From the NCBI GenBank assembly GCA_006503535.1, contig QYRS01000005.1, forward strand, positions 930,001 through 994,000: DNA of 64,000 bases. The letters are read 5' to 3'. The notes below the pieces were generated by a model that made no database searches, was not told where the DNA came from, and worked only from the letters and a program-made list of their open reading frames with translations. The position numbers and the translations under genes are program-made. Origin of the DNA: Arthrinium phaeospermum (taxonomy: Eukaryota; Ascomycota; Sordariomycetes; Amphisphaeriales; Apiosporaceae). Below, one piece after another: positions 57,579 through 64,000 of this stretch; the stretch's first letter is position 1; each line of letters starts with the position of its first letter.

Positions 57579-59701
57579 ATGTTGGCGCGGAGACACCCGC
57601 TTCCTCGAGGCGGGTTTTGGATGCTTCGCCTCGGGGGATCGCCCGCCTAAGTTCACAACCTTCCATACTCTAGAGCTGCGCTCGTGGCGTCAGCAGAATT
57701 GCGCCGCAGCCAATCCTGTCCCATACAGCAACACGAAATTATGCCAATGGCCGACCACATCCACCGGGTGGTACTCACGTATGAACCTCGGGGGCGAACC
57801 CGAAAAGCCGGCTCTGGAGCAATACGGAATTGATCTTACAGCAAAGGCCAAGGACGGCAAGTTGGATCCTGTGATTGGCCGGACTCGGAAATACAACGGA
57901 CAATTCAAATTCTCTCGCGCCGGACCAAGAACAACCCAGTGCTCATCGGCAATGCGGGTACCGGCAAGACGGCCGTCTTAGAAGGCTTGGCTCTGCGCAT
58001 AGCACGGGGAGATGTCCCGGAAAGCATTAAAAACAAGAGAGTGATATCACTGGACTTGGGCTCGCTTATTGCTGGCGCCAAGTTCCGTGGCGACTTTGAG
58101 GAGCGTCTGAAGAAGGTCCTGTCCGAAGTCGAGCAAGCCAACGGGAGGTCATTCTCTTCATCGATGAACTGCACATTCTTCTTGGCCTAGGAAAGGCCGA
58201 GGGTTCTATCGATGCTTCCAACCTGCTCAAGCCTGCCTTGTCGAGGGGTGAACTGCAGTGCTGTGGAGCCACCACCCTGGCCGAATATCGACTCATCGAA
58301 AAGGATGTCGCACTAGCCAGACGCTTCCAGCCAATCCTAGTAAACGAACCAACCGTCGAGGATACCATCAGTATTCTCCGGGTATCAAAGACAAGTACGA
58401 AGTCCACCATGGTGTCCGAATCACCGATGGTGCTCTCGTGGCCGCGGCCACATACTCAAACCGATACATCACTGATCGCTTTCTGCCGGACAAAGCTATT
58501 GATTTGATGGATGAAGCAGCTTCCTCTCTTCGTCTTCAACAAGAGTAAGCCCGAGGATATTATGCGCCTTGATCAGAAAATCATGACTATCAGATCGAAC
58601 TTGAGAGTCTCCGGAAAGAGAAGGATGTTGCAAGCCGCGAGCGTCGGGAGAAGCTCGAGGCTGACCTCAAGAAGTTCCAGGATGAGGAACGAGTATGAGC
58701 GAGAGGTGGGAGAAGGAACGGGGCGAGATCGATTCTCTAAAGCAAGTACCGGCATCCCCGTCACCAAACTCACTCTGGACACATCGAAAAGCTCGTGCAT
58801 ATGGAGGACGCCCTGCGCGAATCCGTCCGTGGCCAAGACGAAGCGCTCAAGGCGGTGGCGGACGCGGTGCGTATGCAACGAGCTGGCCTCAGCGGCGACA
58901 ACCGACCTCTTGCATCCTTCTTTTTCCTGGGCCCAACTGGTGGTCGGAAAAACAGAGCTTTGCAAGAAGCTCGCCAATTTCCTCTTTTCCACCGAGCAAG
59001 CGTGTGCGGTTCGATATGAGCGAGTTCCAAGAAAGCATACAATCTCGAGGCTGATTGGAGCACCCTCGGCTATGTTGGGTATGACGATGCTGGCCAACTC
59101 ACAGAAGCCGTACGAAGGAGCCGTACGCCGTGCTCCTGTTCGACGAGTTTGAAAAGGCGCACCGGGATATCTCGGCCTGCTTTTGCAGGTGCTCGATGAG
59201 GGTTACCTGACTGATGCGCAAGGCCACAAGGTCGATTTCAGGACACCATTATTGTTCCAATCCTGACTTCCCATACAAGGAAACACCCACAGGTGAAGTC
59301 GATCCAGATGTGCGCAAAGCTGTTCTCGACGTTGTCGTGCCACTTATCCTCCTAGTTCCTCAACCGAATCGACTCTTTCATTGTATTCAAGCGTCTTGCA
59401 CTGGGGGCACTCAGAGACATCGTGGATATCCGTCTGAAAGAGCTCCAAGGTCGCCTTGTGATCGCCGTATCACGCTGAGTGTTGATGGCAAGGTACGAGA
59501 TTGGCTTGCTGAGAGGCTACGATCCCAAGTTTGGTGCCAGGCCTCAACCGCCTTATCACCACGGAGATTGGCAATGGTCTAGCAGACAATCATCAGGGGA
59601 CAACTCAACGGGGAGACTGCTACTGTCCGCATCAAAAAGACAACAGCGGGCTGGAGATCCATGCGGAGGATCCACAGAGAAGGCCGCAAGAAACCTGCTG
59701 A
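57579..59701 (+). pseudogene. HSP78: HSP78 (mitochondrial ClpB-type disaggregase), degenerate
   Basis: The family is a hexameric AAA+ disaggregase of the mitochondrial matrix that works with Hsp70. Recognisable in order: an ATG with a presequence-like MLARRHPLPRGG (57579), [20 protein letters not shown], Walker [72 protein letters not shown], then HMEDALRESVRGQDEAL and the second AAA+ domain. The frame changes at least a dozen times. Where I can compare with the expected reading, nearly all changes are loss of one base from a G, A or C run. Two larger losses also occur: about 80-90 codons of the middle coiled coil just before TGIPVTKL (near 58740), and roughly 15 codons near 59265. Amino-acid sequence between breaks is well kept, so the damage is recent or partly artefactual. 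Confidence 0.85.
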
Positions 59702-60838
59702 AAATCCGCAGGAAGCTCTCAGTAAACCGCCAATCGCTTTGGCACCTGTATAAATTGTACACTACAGTGTGGAAATGTGGCGTTAACGGGTTCGGAATGC
59801 AACACCAACGGAGAAATGACATGTAAACCTACGGACGGATTCGGAGTTGTTGGTTTTGGTTTTGATAACAAATGGATAGTCAAGGGACTACGGAGTATAC
59901 AGCTCACGGTATGTACATATTAAACGGCTCACGCTACTCACCATGTTGTAAATACCACACTGCTCAATGAAATGTAACACTGTCTACAATACAGACAGCC
60001 AAAGCTTGCCCATCGGCCTGTCCATCTTTTAGGATGGACCTTATGACCCGTTAATATACCACATTGTATCACTTAAGTCAACGGAATGGAGTTCAGGCAT
60101 AGTGTATTGTCCTATCAAGAAACCTAATCTTAAGAGGTCGGAGTAGTCCCTATCTCTCTTGGTGACGAGAATCACAAGGAGTCGGTATTCTCCCGAGATA
60201 GAGCCATTGATCGTTCTTCTTGCCGCCTCGTTCGGACGGTCACGGGCCCTGAATTCCCCCTATAGGGGCCGCTATGTCGACGTAGCCATTGTCGACCAAA
60301 AATTCGCTGTTACGGGCTCCACGACCCTAGAAGACAATGCCATAGCGTGTATGCCATGTCGCTAGAATATAAAAATCAATCGCTGGTGAAGGAACATGCC
60401 TTACTGTACAGGTGTGTAAATATGTGCCTGACTAGATGGACCTGGGACGACGTCGTGGTGTGCCGTGAGTTGGATTGTAATGACCATCTCGTCGCTGAAT
60501 CTTCTCTGTTCGTTGGACATTGTAGTAGTCTCTCCGTATTGTGGCTTATGTCCCATAGCTAGGAGATTGTCAACGACTCGTCCATAGTTGGGCGCCTGTC
60601 TAGCTTTGGGTTTGAAGAGGAGGAGGCGAGGTTCTCGATACGCCCCCCTGACTTTGATAGCTGCATCGGAAACGCGCTGCGACGTTAGAGCATTGCAAGC
60701 ACGCCATTGTAAGACTTGTATGAAGAAGTGGCCGGGCTGCTTTTTATCACCCGGCGTCCCGGGGAATGAAGAGCAAAAGAAGTTCAACCTGATGATGTTT
60801 CGTTTTTCAAAGGCACACACGGGAGGCCCCGTCCGCAC
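59702..60838. other. Intergenic region, 1.1 kb
   Basis: Downstream of the HSP78 remnant and of the small acidic protein gene (-). A minus-strand open frame at 60401-60838 has no protein-like features. Nothing else recognised. Confidence 0.4.
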
Positions 60839-61460
60839 CTAGTCATCGGAATCTTCGACGAAAGCACAGTAGCAGCAGCAATCGGGATCAAAGTCGTCAC
60901 GCTCGTCACTGGAGTCGTACGGCATGTGTTCTTCTTCATCCTCGTTGTTGGCAACCGAGTCATCATCGCTTTCGCTGTCTTGCACGTGGTTGTTGACGTT
61001 GATGTGAGCCAGCTTACGGTCCAGACCGTGGCGTCGGCGAGCCCGGCGCTTCTTGCGTATCTTACGGATCTGGATCTGCTCCCATTTGGTGAGCAGGTCG
61101 AGCTTGACGGGCGGAAGACCATTGGGAGAGATCCGTGGGTGGCACCGCCGCCCACGGATGAGGAGACTTTGCTGGAGCATGCCATGGCAGCTGTGGGGGA
61201 AGTCTTGCAAGAGCTGGGCTCTATCAGAGTCAAAGCTATAGGCAGTTGTTTACCTCCGATAGAGAAGATGGGTTGCTGAAGGTCAATACCAAATCGAAGT
61301 ATTGTCTTTGTCGACGATACTGCTCTGGTTGGAGGGGAGAGGATGTTCGAGTAGAGACGGGTGTCATGCGGCGATGGGGAAAGAGAAAATATGCATCGTG
61401 GGGACGAGACTGAAAAGACATATATGGGCTGCGGGTTCGATTGTTCTCAGAACAATCCAT
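60839..61460 (-). CDS. Small basic/acidic hypothetical protein
   Basis: My best model has two exons, 61460-61254 and 61213-60839, joined in phase 0 over a 41-bp intron with GTAAAC donor, CTGAT branch and CCAG acceptor, giving 193 residues. The intron is short and a 76-bp alternative with a weaker GTATTG donor is possible. Exon 2 is the more certain part: LLTKWEQIQIRKIRKKRRARRRHGL is a strongly basic helix, possibly a nuclear signal. It is followed by an acidic tail with SESDDDS, NEDEEEHMPYDSS and, at the end, CCCYCAFVEDSDD. I do not recognise the family. The basic-then-acidic order is typical of small nuclear or nucleolar proteins, but this is a guess. Confidence 0.45.
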
Positions 61461-63664
61461 GTTACTTTCGGCTTCTGATCTCAACAATCGACTGCCTACG
61501 AAGCTTGAGAATATGATACCTATTCAATTGCAGGAGTCCATTACCAAGATAACCAAATTGCTGGCGCACAATCACAGTGAAGTTTGATTGAAAGCGTATC
61601 AGCGCCTCCGAGTGTCGAGAAGTAGTACTGTATTCTGATAAGGGGCAATAGGGGTCAATAGGGGCTCCACGCTCCTGATAAGCAAAGAGCGAAAGGCTCA
61701 CAAGTTAGCCCATGGAACCCCGACTTGCTCGGTAACACCCTAATGGTAAAACTGCCATCAGAAAGACTTTCGTGCCAGATTTATTGCAACTCCTTCAAAA
61801 TGTACGCGGTATTATATTCACAGTAGACTGTCACTTGCTCGACGCAACTTCTATAGAAAATATAGGGGTACACATGCTAATGTCTTAAGCTAGCTTCACC
61901 GGGCATTTCGTACTATACCTCGATTCTCACTACTTTTCTTCAGGCAGTGCAATCCATACACTGACCCCTCTCATTTCTACTCTTGTGTTTTCGATTCGTA
62001 ATAACCCTTCTCCCTGGATGTCAATACCATTCACAGTTGGTGCCACTTACAGCCTGAGTACTGAGGCCCCCGCCGTCTTTCCAGAGAGCCGCTTTTGGCG
62101 GCCTCCTCATTGTCGCCGTCAGAACTGTCAGAGTCGTTGGGAAACTCTTAGTTGGACTTTGACAGTTCAGGGAGCATGTACTTCTTGCTATGCCCTCTCT
62201 TCCGACGGGCCTCGCCGCTTTCGTTTCTCCTGGTTCAGAGACTCAAGGCGCTTCCGGGAACGATCTTGGCCGATGGGGGGCAAGCCGCTGGTGATGCAGG
62301 TTTGACTCTTCATGATTGGATGAGGCCGATGGCTGATGGCTGCGCTTGTGGTTTTGCTAGTGGGGGATCCTCTGGAGTTTGGGTTGAAATTAGATGATCA
62401 GGAGAAGTCGGTAGATGTTGCTGGGTTTGCGCAATCGTTGAGACTACTGGATAGGAAGATCGTCGAGGGACCTCCCCCTTATATGCAATTTGTTGACCAG
62501 TATGGTATACGCAGCATGCAGAACACAGCTGGTTGGATAGCCTTCACAATACCTGAACAGTACTATCGTTTCCATAACAAAGGGAAAAGAAAGAAAAAGA
62601 AGAAGAAAAAAAAACAAACTCTTGAATTATCTGGCGAATAGAGAATGATCACCATGTTAACGACCAGTAACAAAGGCTATGACGATGGGAAGCTCTATAA
62701 TACTGTAAACAAAGACCCTGTTGCTCTGACTAATGTTTCAAGGTTACAGTGTTGCTGTACACATCATGTGTTTCACCTGGAGCCTTGACAGCAAAGGACT
62801 TTTGGAGGGCATGTGGACATACTAGAATGTATTCTGTATCGATTACATGTTCACCCCGGAGCATTCGCCTACGTCCCCAGTCGATGGGTGACAGGTTGTA
62901 CGGATCAAGTCAGATACGCGGTCAACGCGTACTTGAATAAATTGAATAATTTTTGAATAATCTGAATTTGATCAGATAGGTTTATACCGACACATAATTT
63001 GTGGCCAGTGTCGGTGTAGTGGCTTGTGTGCCAGTGGTATGTCAATAGGTTATAAGCCCGGTGAGCGTATGCTATGTGCTTTTTGCAGCCTCCCAATTTC
63101 CGTAGGTCGCTCATTCAAACATCGTTCGTAGGCAGAGCTCTAATTTATATGAGAGTCTTATTGCATAGTCAAAATATCCACCCTAAAGGAGTCAGGGGGT
63201 GTGGGATGGCATCTTGCCAGCACCTTTCAAGGATCGCCATTGCGGAACGATCAAGGCGATATTTAGTTCTGACAAAACACCGATATGCTATTCATACTTA
63301 GTGTCTGTGCATTTGAATCCACCCGTAAATAATGATCAAGTGAGAGGCATCTTGCAACAACATTGTATACACGTCTATATACGATAAGATGATATGTATG
63401 ACCCAAGCTATTCAACACATTCAACACTTGACATCACCTCCAGTGCGCCGCTACGCCCCTGTTCCCATTCAATCCCAAAACACGATTGCCTCAACACCTG
63501 CCGGCCTGTTAGAGCAACCCAGCTCACTCTGATTCCTATATACCAAGGGCGTAGCCCGTCATGTTCCATCAACAATTCATAATCCATACTAAACAAAGAA
63601 AAAGGTGAAAAGTAGACCCTGGCGGACCTGTGCCACATCGTACACAGTATCCAGCGCTCTTGCC
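61461..63664. other. Intergenic region, 2.2 kb
   Basis: Two plus-strand open frames (61985-62305 and 62336-62641) lack recognisable motifs. The second ends in a poly-Lys run read from an A-rich tract (about 62580-62615). I see no splice-supported gene. Confidence 0.35.
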
Positions 63665-64000
63665 CTACTGTTTCCTCTGGGGGACAAGAGCGATGTGGAC
63701 AGGCTGCTTCTGGGGCTTGGGCTTCATAGCGTAGCCGTTCAGGATCCTCCAGGCGGCGCCGCGCTGGCGCCCCTCCTCAATGACGGCGTGCACGCCGTCC
63801 AGGCACTGGCCCGCCTCGCGGATCTCGGCCGTCTCGAGCAGGCGGCCCTCGCAGACCACCTTCTCCATCTCGCAGCGTAGGAGCCAGCGCTCCCAGGCCC
63901 AGCTGCCAGCGAGGCCGGTCATGGAGGCGATGTTCTCGGTGCTCCCCTGGACCTGGGCCTCGAGCTGCAGCTTGATCTCGCAGCCGAAGCTGTCGCGGAC
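63665..64000 (-). CDS. C-terminal end of an unidentified protein, partial at window edge
   Basis: The minus-strand frame is open from the window end and terminates at 63665, giving the last 111 residues. The composition is normal and the codons are GC-rich like those of neighbouring genes: SFGCEIKLQLEAQVQG, MTGLAGSWAWERWLL, CEMEKVVCEGRLLE, AWRILNGYAMKPKP. The start lies beyond 64000. A plus-strand open frame over the same stretch is a shadow. No family recognised from this fragment. Confidence 0.6.
   Translation of the reverse strand, partial: VRDSFGCEIKLQLEAQVQGSTENIASMTGLAGSWAWERWLLRCEMEKVVCEGRLLETAEIREAGQCLDGVHAVIEEGRQRGAAWRILNGYAMKPKPQKQPVHIALVPQRKQ

Noticed and set aside
62336..62641. 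Plus-strand 101-codon frame ending in poly-Lys
   Set aside because: The Lys run comes from an A-rich tract and no family motif or neighbouring exon supports it.

Overview
The window is nuclear DNA from a filamentous ascomycete, most likely a sordariomycete. The evidence is short GT-AG introns of about 40-115 bp (one of 293 bp) with CTRAC/CTRAY-like branch sites, long gene-poor spacers, and typical fungal families: involucrin-repeat giant protein, GT34 mannosyltransferase, GH16 glucanase, a GPI-anchored Ser/Thr-rich wall protein, Pex6, a DUF7587-like protein and mitochondrial Hsp78. No operons, tRNA or rRNA genes were recognised, and no transposon or CRISPR was found.

Layout: 1-6186 (-) is the 5' part of a giant involucrin-repeat protein running off the left edge; 8269-10105 (-) GT34 glycosyltransferase; 12721-13640 (+) MYND-finger protein; 16122-17132 (+) secreted GH16 glucanase; 17627-18957 (-) GC-rich alpha/beta hydrolase; 20290-20876 (+) small secreted protein; 21861-23573 (+) tail-anchored protein with a duplicated Cys/His motif; 25001-26155 (+) coiled-coil protein with an exact 32-residue duplication; 28712-29323 (+) GPI-anchored wall protein. 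A gene-poor stretch (29.3-36.8 kb, one isolated exon candidate) precedes 36804-37799 (+), a DUF7587-like gene cut by an in-frame TAG. Then come 39331-41061 (+) a thioredoxin-fold SH3BGR-like protein with Lys-Thr minisatellites; 41386-45827 (-) PEX6; 48260-50501 (+) membrane-anchored acid-lipase/steryl-ester-hydrolase type protein; 51752-53675 (+) 4-coumarate-CoA-ligase-like acyl-CoA ligase; 53999-54982 (-) ATP11; 55671-56834 (-) eEF1B subunit (EF-1beta); 57579-59701 (+) a broken HSP78; 60839-61460 (-) an acidic-tailed small protein; and 63665-64000 (-) the end of a gene entering from the right.

Themes: PEX6, an acyl-CoA ligase ending in a PTS1-like PKL, and a giant protein of the type linked to Woronin-body tethering (leashin-like, inferred) touch peroxisome biology. 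GH16, the GPI protein, GT34 and the small secreted protein concern the wall and secretory route. ATP11 and HSP78 are mitochondrial.

A cross-cutting observation is reading-frame damage, mostly one-base losses in short homopolymers, especially G runs. It is dense in the involucrin 3' half (1-3060) and in HSP78, and single in the lipase, GT34 and even EF-1beta, which is expected to be essential. PEX6, the acyl-CoA ligase and GH16 are clean. Part of this is probably assembly error, but HSP78 also carries larger internal deletions that homopolymer error cannot explain.
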